The notes under the pieces: model-generated
What the model was told of the DNA's origin: nothing
The model's database searches: none
The model's input: only the letters and a program-made list of their open reading frames with translations
NCBI GenBank assembly: GCA_905182425.1
Contig: CAJJBP010000001.1
Coordinates: forward strand, 1-64,000
From: an uncultured Planktomarina sp.
Lineage (GTDB): Bacteria > Pseudomonadota > Alphaproteobacteria > Rhodobacterales > Rhodobacteraceae
Reading direction: 5' to 3'
DNA: 64,000 bases
Position numbers and translations under genes: made by a program
Shown: in pieces, positions 37,953 through 47,740 of the stretch
Position numbering within the stretch: the first letter of the stretch is position 1
Layout: the number at the start of each line of letters is the position of its first letter

Positions 37953-39374
37953 GTTTGGGACAGCCCATTTTCGAGTAATTCTTCAGGAGTAGGCATACGA
38001 TTAAACGCATCCAGGCCAGCGATTTTATAAGCCTCTGCCAAAGTTGGATAATTAAATGTATTTTGGACAAAATAATCTACTGTTCCCTTTAGGTTCAGCA
38101 CCGCTTGTGCGATGTGGATCAACTCAGTTGCACCTTCACCCACAATTTGCACCCCAAGAACACGTCGCGTTTTAAGTGAAAACAACATTTTAAGCATACC
38201 ATGCTCGAGACCCATAATATTCCCCCGAGATGTTTCACGGAAACGTGCAACTCCCACTTCATACGGGATATTCCTTTTCTGAATGTCTTCTTCGCTCATT
38301 CCACAAGTTGAGATTTCTGGGACGGAATAAATACCGTATGGGAACCACGGGCTTTCCGGTAAGCTAGGTGTATTCAATGCATGACAAGCCGCAACACGAC
38401 CTTGTTGTAAACTTGTTGAAGCCAGTGACGGGTGACCGATCACATCCCCAGCGGCGTAAATATTTGGCACATCCGTTTGATATGTCTTACGATCAACACT
38501 GAAACGACCTCGATGGTCTAATTCCAAGCCAACAGCTTCCATGCCTAATTTCTCAGTAGCCCCTATTCGACCCGCGGCAAATAACAGCATTTCAGCTTGC
38601 ACTTGGCGGCCATTCTCAAGCTCTAATTGTACGTGATCACCTTTATCTTCAATATTAGCGACTGCAGATCCAAGACGCAGATCCACACCATTCTCACGAA
38701 TTTGGTGAGTAAACTCTTGAATAAGGGTCCTATCAATAAAGTCTAAAAACGTTTCGCGAGGTTCAATCAACGTGACTTTCACATCCAACGCTGAGAACAT
38801 TGTGGCGTATTCAACTCCGATAACACCCGCACCTACTACGATCAATGAGCGAGGAATTTGTGACATCTCAAGAAATTCATCACTGTCTAAAATATTAGTA
38901 CCATTGAACGGTACGTTGTCTGGGCGATATGTCTTAGTACCAGTTGCGAATCAGAAATTTTTTCGACGTCACTTGCACGATTTCGCCAGTATCCGTGGTA
39001 ACTTCAATTTCAGTTTTACTTAAAAACCGTGCAACTCCATGCAGGGTCTCCACATGATTTCGGTTGAATTGATGCTCCAAAACATCAACCTCATAATCCA
39101 AAGTCTTTTCTAAGCGGTCTCGTAAATCAGAGGCTCCTATTTCGTCTTTGACGCGGTATGAGCGGCCATAGAAACTTCGCTCACGCCAGCCTGAAAGGTT
39201 TAACACTGTCTCTCGCAAAGTTTTTGAAGGTATCGTACCTGTGTGAATCGAAACACCACCTAAACGGTCTTTACGATCAACAACCAAGACTTTTCGCTTC
39301 AATTTTCCAGCCTGGATTGCAGCAGTACGACCTGCAGGGCCTGAACCAATAATGACTAAATCGTAGTGTGACAT
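37949..39374 (-). CDS. sthA: Si-specific NAD(P)(+) transhydrogenase, one +1 frameshift
   Basis: Soluble transhydrogenase balancing NADPH and NADH; about 474 residues when repaired. N-terminal part (39374 to about 38950) has [13 protein letters not shown] and [10 protein letters not shown], without the two redox cysteines of lipoamide dehydrogenases, as expected for SthA. A single extra base near 38948 shifts the frame after TSKKFLI; removing it restores [14 protein letters not shown] and continues into [37 protein letters not shown] and the C-terminal dimer domain. One clean insertion in a conserved gene suggests sequence error. It follows fghA by 3 bp and overlaps yaiI. Confidence 0.9.
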
Positions 39375-39377
39375 GCA

Positions 39378-40211
39378 TTAATCCGCATTTAAAGCTTCAG
39401 CATGGAAACTAATGTGATCTTCGATGAACGTCGATACGAAGAAATAAGAATGGTCATAGCCCGGCTGCAGGCGTAAATGCCCTTCCTGGCGTCGTTTTGC
39501 CATAGAAAATGCAAGCGTTTCAGGCTTCAATAGATCTAGAAACTCATCTTGAGTTCCAGTATCGACCAAAACTGGACCGTTGAAACCTTTTTCTAACATT
39601 TGAAAACTTGCATCATGAGTTTCCCATGCACTGCTATCATTGCCTAAATAGGACGCCAACTGCTTACGACCCCAGTCTGATTTCATTGGGTTGCAGATAG
39701 GGGAAAATGCAGAAACACTACAATATTGGTCCGGACGACCCATTGCCAGTGTTAAAGCACCATGACCTCCCATCGAGTGACCGGTAATGGATTGCCGATC
39801 AAGATTTATGGCAAATTCACGACCCAAAAGTTGTGGAAGCTCATCTGCAACATAGTCCCACATCTTAAAGTGTGGAGCCCAGGGATCTTGGGTCGCATTT
39901 ACATAAAAACCAGCGCCTTGCCCCAGGTCGTATGCGTCATCATTAGCTACATTTGGACCCCGTGGAGATGTGTCAGGAAAGGCCAAGCCAATACCTTGCT
40001 CGGCAGCCCATGCCTGCGCACCCGCCTTGATCATAGCATTTTCATGGGTGCAGGTAAGACCGGAAAGGTACCAAAGCAACGGCACTGGGCCAGATTTGGC
40101 TTCTTGCGGCATAAACAAGCCAAACGTCATTTCAGTATCACATACGTCGGACGTGTGGGTATAAACTCCCTGAACACCACCAAAACATGCATTTTCTGAT
40201 TTGATTTCCAT
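39378..40211 (-). CDS. fghA: S-formylglutathione hydrolase
   Basis: Hydrolyses S-formylglutathione in glutathione-dependent formaldehyde detoxification. A 277-residue alpha/beta hydrolase (esterase D family): LLWYLSGLTCTHENAM oxyanion-hole region, nucleophile in TGHSMGGHGAL, Asp in DTGTQDEFL and His in GYDHSYFF. ATG 40211 gives MEIKSENACFGG; a longer frame to 40268 has no similarity. The glutathione-dependent formaldehyde dehydrogenase that normally precedes it is not in the window. Confidence 0.93.
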   Translation of the reverse strand: MEIKSENACFGGVQGVYTHTSDVCDTEMTFGLFMPQEAKSGPVPLLWYLSGLTCTHENAMIKAGAQAWAAEQGIGLAFPDTSPRGPNVANDDAYDLGQGAGFYVNATQDPWAPHFKMWDYVADELPQLLGREFAINLDRQSITGHSMGGHGALTLAMGRPDQYCSVSAFSPICNPMKSDWGRKQLASYLGNDSSAWETHDASFQMLEKGFNGPVLVDTGTQDEFLDLLKPETLAFSMAKRRQEGHLRLQPGYDHSYFFVSTFIEDHISFHAEALNAD

Positions 40212-40284
40212 AATAAAGCCTTTCGTTCTTACCACTAAGTGCAAAGCTGATATTATAAAAATATGCAAGCGGGGTTTTTTTACA

Positions 40285-41220
40285 TTAACTATACAAACCG
40301 GTTACCAACGCGATAACCACTGAGATTGTAATTACTGAAGTCACAGTTGACAAAAAGATTGAGGCTGAAACGCGCATAGGCGCAACGCCATAATGTGTGG
40401 CGAGGATAAAAATGTTTCCAGCAACAGGCAGGGCTGCTGATGCGATCATAACCGCTGCAGGATATGCTGCCACCGGGAAGATAAAAAGGGACGTTGCAGC
40501 TACTGCTGCCGGATGAAGGATTACCTTGCAAAAGGCTAACCACCCCGCGACCCTAAACCGCTCCACTGAATTTGCCGCTAAGGATGCGCCAATAACAAAT
40601 AATGCTCCAGGGGTAGCAGCCGCACCAAGAATGTCAAAAAACTCAGCAAATGGAACTGGAAAAGCTTTATCAGTACTAGACCATATTAGACCTACAACCA
40701 TCGCCATAATCATTGGGTTTTTAATTAGCCCAAGGCCAACAGCATTTAAAACCCCTAAGCTCATTCGCCCATCGCGAGAGCCTACGATCAGAACCACAAT
40801 TAGGCTACCAAACACCAAGAGATCCATAGCAAGGATCAACATAACCCAAAGAACAGCCTCTTTTCCCATCAAAAGGGCAAGCATTGGGATACCCAAAAAC
40901 CCTACGTTTCCAATACATGCACATTGAGCTTCAACAGCAGCTTCAGCTATGCTTCGTCTACGCAATATAGCTATGACGGTAGCTAAAAAATAGATGAAAA
41001 ACGAGGCTGTTAAATAGGCTCCTATAAATGGGAAATTTAACAGATCTCCAAATGATAAATTAGCTGAGAACCGAATAATCATGGCCGGAAGTGCAAAATA
41101 GAAAACAAATTTTGTAAGGAATTGTGTAGCGATTTCGGGAAAGAATTTGGTGCGCGCAGCTACATAGCCCAAACCAAGAATAGCAAAAAATGGGATCGTT
41201 TTAAGTAAGACGTCAATCAT
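40285..41220 (-). CDS. AEC family transporter
   Basis: A 311-residue auxin-efflux-carrier-family permease with ten hydrophobic segments. IPFFAILGLGYVAA starts the first repeat and FFDILGAAATPGALFVIGASLA is the family-typical centre of the second. Relatives export malonate, malate or amino acids. Start ATG 41220 is preferred to GTG 41259, which would add a non-hydrophobic lead. Confidence 0.87.
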   Translation of the reverse strand: MIDVLLKTIPFFAILGLGYVAARTKFFPEIATQFLTKFVFYFALPAMIIRFSANLSFGDLLNFPFIGAYLTASFFIYFLATVIAILRRRSIAEAAVEAQCACIGNVGFLGIPMLALLMGKEAVLWVMLILAMDLLVFGSLIVVLIVGSRDGRMSLGVLNAVGLGLIKNPMIMAMVVGLIWSSTDKAFPVPFAEFFDILGAAATPGALFVIGASLAANSVERFRVAGWLAFCKVILHPAAVAATSLFIFPVAAYPAAVMIASAALPVAGNIFILATHYGVAPMRVSASIFLSTVTSVITISVVIALVTGLYS

Positions 41221-41344
41221 AAGAGGCAAATGTCCAAAAAAAGCGCTTGAGGCTCTCACTTAGCCTAATCGTATTTAACCAAGACGGAAGCCCCAGATTT
41301 AAAATTTCGAAACGCACGAATAGACCGTCCTTGATGCATCAATA

Positions 41345-41815
41345 CTATACACGGTGGTATGGGCCTCCAGTCAAAATTGACGCTGCCCGGTAAAGCTGTT
41401 CTGTTAGCATGACTCGCGCCAACATGTGGGGCCAAACCATTTTTCCAAAACTTAGCCTCGCATTAGATCTGCTCAAGACCTCAGCGTCCAGGCCGTCAGG
41501 CCCACCAATAACAAAAAATAATTCAGATGGGGCATCATCTCGGATGCATACTATTTTCTTGGCGAACTCAGGCGATGTTTGCAGCGTTCCGCGTTCATCT
41601 AATGCAACAACGTATGCACTCGCTGGAATTGGCTTCAACAGCAAAATTGCCTCCGCAGCTTTGCCGCCATTTTTTTTGTCTTCAAGCTCAATAATCTCAG
41701 CTGGACCAAGCCCCACCAAGCGCCCAGTACGGTTAAACCTCGAAATATAATCATTTATTAGATCTTTTTCGGGGCCATTGCGTTGGCGCCCAATGGTAAC
41801 AATGCGCAATCGCAT
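41345..41815 (-). CDS. rlmH: 23S rRNA (pseudouridine(1915)-N(3))-methyltransferase
   Basis: A 156-residue SPOUT methyltransferase acting on pseudouridine 1915 of 23S rRNA in complete 70S ribosomes. FVIGGPDGL is the SAM-binding knot loop and the end LSFGKMVWPHMLARVMLTEQLYRA...GGPYHR is diagnostic. Its start shares a base with the rsfS stop, giving the standard rsfS-rlmH pair. Confidence 0.95.
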   Translation of the reverse strand: MRLRIVTIGRQRNGPEKDLINDYISRFNRTGRLVGLGPAEIIELEDKKNGGKAAEAILLLKPIPASAYVVALDERGTLQTSPEFAKKIVCIRDDAPSELFFVIGGPDGLDAEVLSRSNARLSFGKMVWPHMLARVMLTEQLYRAASILTGGPYHRV

Positions 41816-42282
41816 TAAACGTCAGATGGTCTAATAGAACCTGTCTCCAGCCACATCTCATCAAGTTGATAAAACTCACGAACTTCTGGACGGAACACAT
41901 GAACAATCACATCACCTGTATCAACAAGAACCCAATCACCAGTCCCCTTACCTTCCAATTTCGAGAAAATACCAAGTTCGGTCTTAAGACGATCTTTGAG
42001 CTTTTCAGAAATGGACGCAACCTGCCGTGTTGAACGACCAGAGCAGATCACCATGTGATCACCAATTTCCGATTTACCACGCAGATCAATCTGCACGACA
42101 TCCTCAGCTTTATCATCATCTAGAGATTTCAATACGGCAGCTAATATAGCATCACTCGTTGCACTCGATTGGCTTTTAGCTAATTTGCGCGCGGGTTTTT
42201 CCGCGTTAGACGTCAAAGACAGGACCTTGTCCTCCAAACAAAACGCCGCATCATCCCGGCGCCGGGTAGGTCTCCTTAGCAT
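41815..42282 (-). CDS. rsfS: Ribosomal silencing factor RsfS
   Basis: Binds L14 on the large subunit and blocks subunit joining in starvation. The core is VVQIDLRGKSEIGDHMVICSGRSTRQV, WVLVDTGDVIVHVFRPEVREFYQLDEMW. At 155 residues it carries an N-terminal extension of about 40 residues of low conservation; the real start may be further in (a TTG at codon 24), as no clear ribosome site precedes ATG 42282. Upstream gene of the rsfS-rlmH operon. Confidence 0.92.
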   Translation of the reverse strand: MLRRPTRRRDDAAFCLEDKVLSLTSNAEKPARKLAKSQSSATSDAILAAVLKSLDDDKAEDVVQIDLRGKSEIGDHMVICSGRSTRQVASISEKLKDRLKTELGIFSKLEGKGTGDWVLVDTGDVIVHVFRPEVREFYQLDEMWLETGSIRPSDV

Positions 42283-42525
42283 TCTAATTTAGATTCCTCA
42301 ATTGATTGCTTGTATTAACTCATGTTCATATTTTTAACATTTCTTTATAGCTATTTAAGCGAGACGTCGCCACCATACCAGACCAATTAATCTCTTGTGA
42401 TTATAGCAAAAGCGTACTCTAAAAGTACCGCTCATAGCACGGCCAGGGATAAACTGCCAAATGAGCCAATCGAAAATTTTCATACCAGCCTTGTATACAG
42501 GCTTCTTGCACGTTAATTCCAAACC
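42283..42525. other. Intergenic region between rsfS and the leu operon
   Basis: This AT-rich stretch separates divergent rsfS and the leucine genes and should hold both promoters. I find no hairpin-plus-T-run attenuator, no T-box or other known leader, and no convincing operator. Confidence 0.4.
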
Positions 42526-42648
42526 ATGAAAATAATTTTTAATTTATTAGGTCGTGCTCGACTACCCTGGCGCTTTTTTGGCATAGCAAAATCAGTGCTA
42601 TTAAGTCAAAGTGACAGCCAACGAATTTCGTCTTATAGTTTCAACTAG
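42526..42648 (+). CDS. Possible 40-residue small protein or leader peptide upstream of leuC
   Basis: An ATG-to-TAG frame ending 16 bp before leuC encodes MKIIFNLLGRARLPWRFFG and a polar tail. It has two Leu-Leu pairs written with TTA TTA and CTA TTA codons, plus one CTA. Position and leucine content recall leu leader peptides, but there is no room for an attenuator between it and leuC, and no good ribosome-binding site precedes it. It might instead be a small membrane-associated protein. Weakly supported. Confidence 0.35.
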   Translation: MKIIFNLLGRARLPWRFFGIAKSVLLSQSDSQRISSYSFN

Positions 42649-42664
42649 TTAAGGAGCGACTGAT

Positions 42665-44068
42665 ATGGCCGCTAAAACACTCTACGACAAAATATGGGAT
42701 ACGCACATTGCGCATGAAGCCGAGGATGGTATCTGTCTTTTATATATTGACCGCCATCTAGTTCATGAGGTGACTAGTCCACAGGCTTTCGAAGGCCTTC
42801 GCATGACAGGTCGTAAGGTACGCGCACCGGAAAAAACCATTGCGGTTCCAGATCACAATGTCCCAACAACATTGGATCGCCTTCAGGGCATTGAGAACGA
42901 AGAAAGCCGAATTCAGGTGGAAGCACTCGACGCTAACGCGCGCGAGTTTGGACTAGTTTATTATCCTGTTGACGATGTACGCCAGGGTATTGTTCATATA
43001 ATCGGCCCTGAGCAGGGTTGGACCCTTCCAGGCATGACCATTGTGTGCGGAGACAGTCACACTGCCACCCACGGTGCCTTTGGCTCTTTGGCCCATGGAA
43101 TTGGTACCTCCGAGGTTGAGCATGTTCTGGCGACCCAGACCTTAATCCAGAAAAAATCAAAGAATATGAGAGTTGAGATCACGGGTCTGTTGCGTCCAGG
43201 CGTGACAGCCAAAGACATCACACTGGCCATAATCGGAGAGACTGGCACCGCCGGTGGTACAGGATATGTGATCGAATATTGTGGCGAAGCCATCCGCAGC
43301 CTCTCTATGGAAGGCCGGATGACGGTCTGTAACATGGCAATTGAGGGCGGGGCCCGCGCTGGCATAATAGCACCAGATGAAACTACTTTTGAATACTGCA
43401 AAGGCCGCCCAAACGCTCCATCAGGAAAAACCTGGGAGGCCGCGCTGAACAATTGGAAAACGCTTTATTCCGACGATGACGCACATTTCGACAAGGTGCT
43501 CACTTTAAAAGGTGGAGATATTGCACCAGTTGTCACCTGGGGCACGAGCCCTGAGGATGTATTGCCAATCACAGCGCATGTACCCGCCGCTGAGGACTTT
43601 ACAGGGGGCAAAGTAGAAGCCGCAAAGCGTAGTTTGGACTACATGGGCCTCACCGCTGGCACACCCCTGCAGGATATTACGATCGATACAGTCTTTATTG
43701 GCTCTTGCACTAATGGCCGGATCGAAGATCTGCGAGCCGCCGCTGCGATTTTGAAAGGTCGAAAGATCAAGGATGGCATGCGCGCGATGGTAGTTCCAGG
43801 GTCCGGCCTTGTTAGGGCCCAGGCTGAAGAAGAAGGTCTGGCAGATATTTTCAAAGAGGCCGGTTTTGAGTGGCGCCTTGCGGGCTGCTCCATGTGCTTG
43901 GCTATGAACCCTGATCAATTGCAACCGGGTGAACGCTGTGCAGCCACCTCAAACCGCAATTTTGAAGGCCGCCAAGGACGTGGTGGACGCACCCACTTAA
44001 TGAGCCCCGTCATGGCTGCAGCAGCGGCTCTCACAGGAAAACTTACTGATGTGCGGACGATGATGTAA
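42665..44068 (+). CDS. leuC: 3-isopropylmalate dehydratase large subunit
   Basis: Isomerises 2- to 3-isopropylmalate with LeuD in leucine synthesis. 467 residues; aconitase-type [4Fe-4S] cysteines are in [10 protein letters not shown] and [12 protein letters not shown], with [15 protein letters not shown] and [12 protein letters not shown] also present. A strong AAGGAG site precedes ATG 42665. The stop shares a base with leuD (TAATG). Confidence 0.96.
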   Translation: MAAKTLYDKIWDTHIAHEAEDGICLLYIDRHLVHEVTSPQAFEGLRMTGRKVRAPEKTIAVPDHNVPTTLDRLQGIENEESRIQVEALDANAREFGLVYYPVDDVRQGIVHIIGPEQGWTLPGMTIVCGDSHTATHGAFGSLAHGIGTSEVEHVLATQTLIQKKSKNMRVEITGLLRPGVTAKDITLAIIGETGTAGGTGYVIEYCGEAIRSLSMEGRMTVCNMAIEGGARAGIIAPDETTFEYCKGRPNAPSGKTWEAALNNWKTLYSDDDAHFDKVLTLKGGDIAPVVTWGTSPEDVLPITAHVPAAEDFTGGKVEAAKRSLDYMGLTAGTPLQDITIDTVFIGSCTNGRIEDLRAAAAILKGRKIKDGMRAMVVPGSGLVRAQAEEEGLADIFKEAGFEWRLAGCSMCLAMNPDQLQPGERCAATSNRNFEGRQGRGGRTHLMSPVMAAAAALTGKLTDVRTMM

Positions 44069-44673
44069 TGGAAAAATTCGAAAAACTCACAGCAATTGCA
44101 GCTCCAATGCCACTGATCAATATCGACACAGATATGATTATTCCAAAACAGTTTCTTAAGACAATTAAACGCTCCGGTTTGGGTGTAAGCGCGTTTCACG
44201 AAATGCGTTATGACTTAAACGGCGATGAAAACCCTGATTTCGTTCTGAACAACGACGCTTACCGGGACGCAAATATTTTGATTGCGGGTGATAACTTTGG
44301 ATGTGGCTCATCACGTGAGCACGCCCCATGGGCCCTGTTAGACTACGGTATCCGATGTGTTATTTCGACTAGCTTTGCAGATATTTTTTTCAACAATTGC
44401 TTTAAGAACGGTATTTTACCAGTCATTGTCAAAGAAGAACAATTGACCCTTCTGATGAAAGATGCAGAGAAGGGTAGCAACGCTCGAATGGTTGTTGACC
44501 TTGAAAATCAACAGATAGAAACTTCGGACGGTGAGATAGTTCAATTTAACGTGGATCCACATAGTAAACATTGCCTGATCAATGGTCTTGATGACATTAG
44601 TCTAACAATGGAAAAATCAACCTCGATTGACGACTTTGAAACAAAAATGGCCAAAGTGAAACCTTGGGTTTAG
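44068..44673 (+). CDS. leuD: 3-isopropylmalate dehydratase small subunit
   Basis: The 201-residue swivelling domain partner of LeuC. Signature motifs are [14 protein letters not shown] (19-32), [17 protein letters not shown] and [16 protein letters not shown]. Starts on the leuC stop and is followed after 32 bp by leuB with a GAAAGG site. Confidence 0.96.
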   Translation: MEKFEKLTAIAAPMPLINIDTDMIIPKQFLKTIKRSGLGVSAFHEMRYDLNGDENPDFVLNNDAYRDANILIAGDNFGCGSSREHAPWALLDYGIRCVISTSFADIFFNNCFKNGILPVIVKEEQLTLLMKDAEKGSNARMVVDLENQQIETSDGEIVQFNVDPHSKHCLINGLDDISLTMEKSTSIDDFETKMAKVKPWV

Positions 44674-44705
44674 GCAATAAACTGCAAATTACGAAAGGGC
44701 TACTC

Positions 44706-45813
44706 ATGAGCACTCCCTCCCTCCTTATCTTGCCAGGCGATGGCATTGGCCCAGAAGTAATGCTTGAAGTTCGCAAGATAATTGACTGGCTTAGCAACCA
44801 TCGTAGTATCAGCTTTGAAGTTTCCGAAGATCTAGTTGGTGGTGCTGCCTATGATGCACACGGTGTGCCTTTACATGACGCAACAATGGCAAAAGCACTA
44901 TCCGTCGATGCAGTTCTTCTGGGGGCTGTTGGCGGGCCAAAATATGATAACTTAGATTTTAGTGTGAAACCGGAGCGTGGATTACTGCGCCTACGCAAAG
45001 AAATGGACCTATTTGCCAACCTTCGCCCAGCACAATGTTTCGACGCCTTAGCCGATTTTTCATCACTCAAGCGCGATTTAGTTGCTGGCTTGGATATTAT
45101 GATAGTGCGCGAACTAACGTCAGGCAGCTACTTTGGCGAACCTCGAGGAATATTCAAAGAAGGCAATGAGCGCGTCGGCATTAATACCCACCGCTACACT
45201 GAGTCTGAAATCGCTCGCGTTGCTCGTGCAGCTTTCGAATTGGCTCGGCGCCGCAGTAATCGGGTTTGTTCAATGGAAAAAGCGAACGTGATGGAGGCTG
45301 GGGTTCTATGGCGCGATGTTGTAAACGAAGTTCACCAAGCCGAATATTCAAATGTAGAGTTATCCCACATGTATGCGGATAATGGCGCAATGCAGCTGGT
45401 ACGTGCACCAAAACAATTCGACGTGATCCTAACTGACAACTTGTTTGGTGATATTTTATCAGATTGCGCTGCGATGCTGACAGGCTCTCTTGGTATGCTC
45501 CCGTCTGCCAGCCTCGGTTCACCGATGGATAATGGTAGACCAAAGGCTTTATATGAACCGGTTCACGGATCAGCACCAGATATTACAGGTCAAGGCAAAG
45601 CAAACCCATCTGCCTGCATCCTTATCCTTCGCAATGGCTCTCCGCTATTCGTTTGATATGGGTGAGGAGGCCACACGAATTGAAAACGCCGTTGAAAGCG
45701 TTCTGGCCGACGGTGTTCGGACTGCTGACCTCTTGCAAGCAGACGGAGAGCAGCCTGTAACAACTTCAGAAATGGGTGACGCAATCGTTGCAAGGTTGAC
45801 AGCAAGTCTCTGA
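44706..45813 (+). CDS. leuB: 3-isopropylmalate dehydrogenase, one +1 frameshift near the 3' end
   Basis: Oxidatively decarboxylates 3-isopropylmalate in leucine synthesis. Start ATG 44706 gives [19 protein letters not shown]. Conserved pieces include [51 protein letters not shown] and [19 protein letters not shown]. After PSACIL one extra A at 45624 shifts the frame and would stop at 45656; removing it restores [16 protein letters not shown] to the TGA at 45813. The lost part (about 55 residues) closes the dimer, so the written form would be inactive. In an otherwise intact leu operon this is probably a sequence error. Confidence 0.93.
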
Positions 45814-45830
45814 GATTTTTAGGAATTTAT

Positions 45831-45873
45831 AAAAAAGGTAAACCATGAGAAAATTCTGCGTTTTACCTTTTTT
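45831..45873. terminator. Inverted repeat after leuB
   Basis: AAAAAAGGTAAA (45831-45842) and TTTACCTTTTTT (45862-45873) are exact complements flanking a 19-nt loop, 18 bp after the leuB stop. The 3' arm ends in a T-run, so it could act as a terminator of the leu operon, although the stem has only two G/C pairs. Confidence 0.45.
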
Positions 45874-45929
45874 AGCTCAGCATTAGAGGGTACGTTGACA
45901 CGCGCGTGCACTTTCGTTGTTATCGCCGA

Positions 45930-46711
45930 ATGGACACTATAAATATAGAAACATACCCGCTGCATGACCCCAAAAGTCAAGTTTACAAAGCTTTGGTGAA
46001 AAAATGCCGAACAGATTTGAATGAACACGGCCTATTTAACCTTCCCGGCTTCATGCGCCCCGAGGCATTGAATAAGGTTCTTAAGCAGATTAAACCGATC
46101 ATTGCGAAGGACGCGTTTGAACACCGCCGGCATCATAATATATATTTCAAAAAATCTATTCCTGGCCTTGAAAAAACCATCCAGCCTTGCAGTCGCTTCA
46201 GACAATTAATCACACGATCTGCGCAGATCAAATTGAGGGCAGTGCCATCACCAAGTTATATGACTGGGATCCGTTAGCATCATTTTTAGCAGATGTTATG
46301 CACAAGGACACCCTGCATAAAATGGATGACCGGATCGCCGGCGCGAATGTTATGACTTATTATGCGGATGAAGCTTTGAGTTGGCATTTTGACCGTTCAG
46401 AGTTCACCACAACATTACTCTTACAAGCACCAAATTCTGGTGGTGAATTTGAATATTTACAAGACCTCCGAAGCCCAGATAACCCTAACTATACGGGTGT
46501 TGCTGCGCTGTTAAGCGGAAATCTTCAAACATCAATCTGCCCACAAACTGCAGGGACTTTAAATGTGTTTAAGGGCGTAAATACGGCACACCGCGTAACA
46601 CCTGTTGAAGGTGAAACGCCCCGCATAAATGCCGTTCTCACATATTATGAAGAGCCTGGAAAACGTTTTTCTGCAGAAGAACATTTAGACTTTTACGGGC
46701 GTAAAACTTAA
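45930..46711 (+). CDS. 2OG-Fe(II) oxygenase, HalD/BesD-like, one -1 frameshift
   Basis: A protein of about 260 residues resembling the HalD/BesD family of amino-acid-modifying 2-oxoglutarate/Fe(II) enzymes. The metal site reads SWHFDRSEF, an HxD, so a hydroxylase rather than the halogenase HxG form; the distal His is in NTAHRVTPVEG, followed by the 2OG-binding Arg in PRINAVLTY. The frame breaks at about 46170 in an A-run: adding one A gives EKNHPALQSLQTINHTI and joins both parts. ATG 45930 is chosen over 45906. Substrate unknown. Confidence 0.82.
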
Positions 46712-46857
46712 CAGAGGACAACATTTTCTTTCTAAAATGGTATCTTTAAATACTGCCTCTCGCCCAAACCATTTGTATAGCTTGGCGTAGGCGCTGTGAT
46801 AAAATAAAGTTGATACAGAGCGGGTAGCGAATTGTAGTGTAAGCTGGGCCCTGTAAC

Positions 46858-47613
46858 CTAACGCGGTGGCAAGCCTGCAGCAGCACGCGCTTCAGGCTTT
46901 TTGAGGTGAAAATCTTCTCCAGCATAATCTGCACCAGAAGGTCCACATAAGTGGGCAACCGCCTGCGCGACATCTGAGGCTGGTATATGATCTGATAGTT
47001 CGAGCTTACTGACAGGATTGATGCCTGAGGCTTTGATCTGAACTTGCATATCGGTGGCAACCGTTCCTGGGCTCAACCCCAAACAAGTAATACCCTTATC
47101 AGCATACTCTTCATGCCCTGAGCGGGTAAGCTGCAAAACTGCAGCCTTTGAAGCGCAATAATGGCTCCAGCCCTCTAGCACCCCATAGGCAGCACCCGAT
47201 GACACATTTATGATTTTGCCTGCGCCTTGTGAAATCATAACAGGAAGAGCGGCTTTCATCATATAGAAAACACCTTTCACGTTCACGTCTATTACCTGAT
47301 CAAATTCATCTGGCGCAAGATCTCCCAAGCGACGTACAGTACCCAGAAGACCCGCATTGTTTACCAAGACGTCCAAACTGCCAAAAGTTACTAATGCGGT
47401 CTGAACCGCAGTCTGCACTTGATTGTAATTTGAAACATCACAGGGAACTGCTTTAGCCTGCGGTCCGAGCTCAGCCGCTAAGCTTTGCAGGACATCTGCG
47501 CTGCGGGATGTCAAAACGACATTTGCCCCCAGAGCTACCAAGTGCCGAGCACTTGCGGCGCCAATGCCACGGCTTGCGCCTGTTATTAGCACTGTTTTTC
47601 CAGAAATTTCCAT
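46858..47613 (-). CDS. SDR family NAD(P)-dependent oxidoreductase
   Basis: A 251-residue classical short-chain dehydrogenase. Cofactor loop TGASRGIGAASA, NNAG in VLVNNAGLLG, catalytic Ser in IINVSSGAAYG and the YxxxK pair in SHYCASKAAV. Start ATG 47613 gives MEISGKTVLITGAS; the frame continues upstream to 47742 without similarity. The substrate is not predictable. Divergent from an MFS gene across a hairpin-bearing gap. Confidence 0.9.
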   Translation of the reverse strand: MEISGKTVLITGASRGIGAASARHLVALGANVVLTSRSADVLQSLAAELGPQAKAVPCDVSNYNQVQTAVQTALVTFGSLDVLVNNAGLLGTVRRLGDLAPDEFDQVIDVNVKGVFYMMKAALPVMISQGAGKIINVSSGAAYGVLEGWSHYCASKAAVLQLTRSGHEEYADKGITCLGLSPGTVATDMQVQIKASGINPVSKLELSDHIPASDVAQAVAHLCGPSGADYAGEDFHLKKPEARAAAGLPPR

Positions 47614-47664
47614 AGTTGAAGAACCTTTCCCTAAACCTAAATTCGAGGCTAATGAACTGACTAC

Positions 47665-47692
47665 AAAGCCACAAGGGGTCACTTGTGGCTTT
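47665..47692. promoter_or_regulatory. Perfect 11-bp inverted repeat between SDR and MFS genes
   Basis: AAAGCCACAAG (47665-47675) and CTTGTGGCTTT (47682-47692) are exact complements around GGGTCA. It lies 51 bp from the SDR start and 48 bp from the MFS start. It could be an operator for a shared regulator or an RNA hairpin in the MFS leader; there is no T-run on either strand long enough for a terminator. A second copy of part of the left arm (CCACAA at 47715-47720, followed by AAGTG) could compete for the same partner. Confidence 0.5.
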
Positions 47693-47740
47693 ACCAACAC
47701 CCATGGGCGTGTCACCACAAAGAAGTGATCGGAGAATGAC

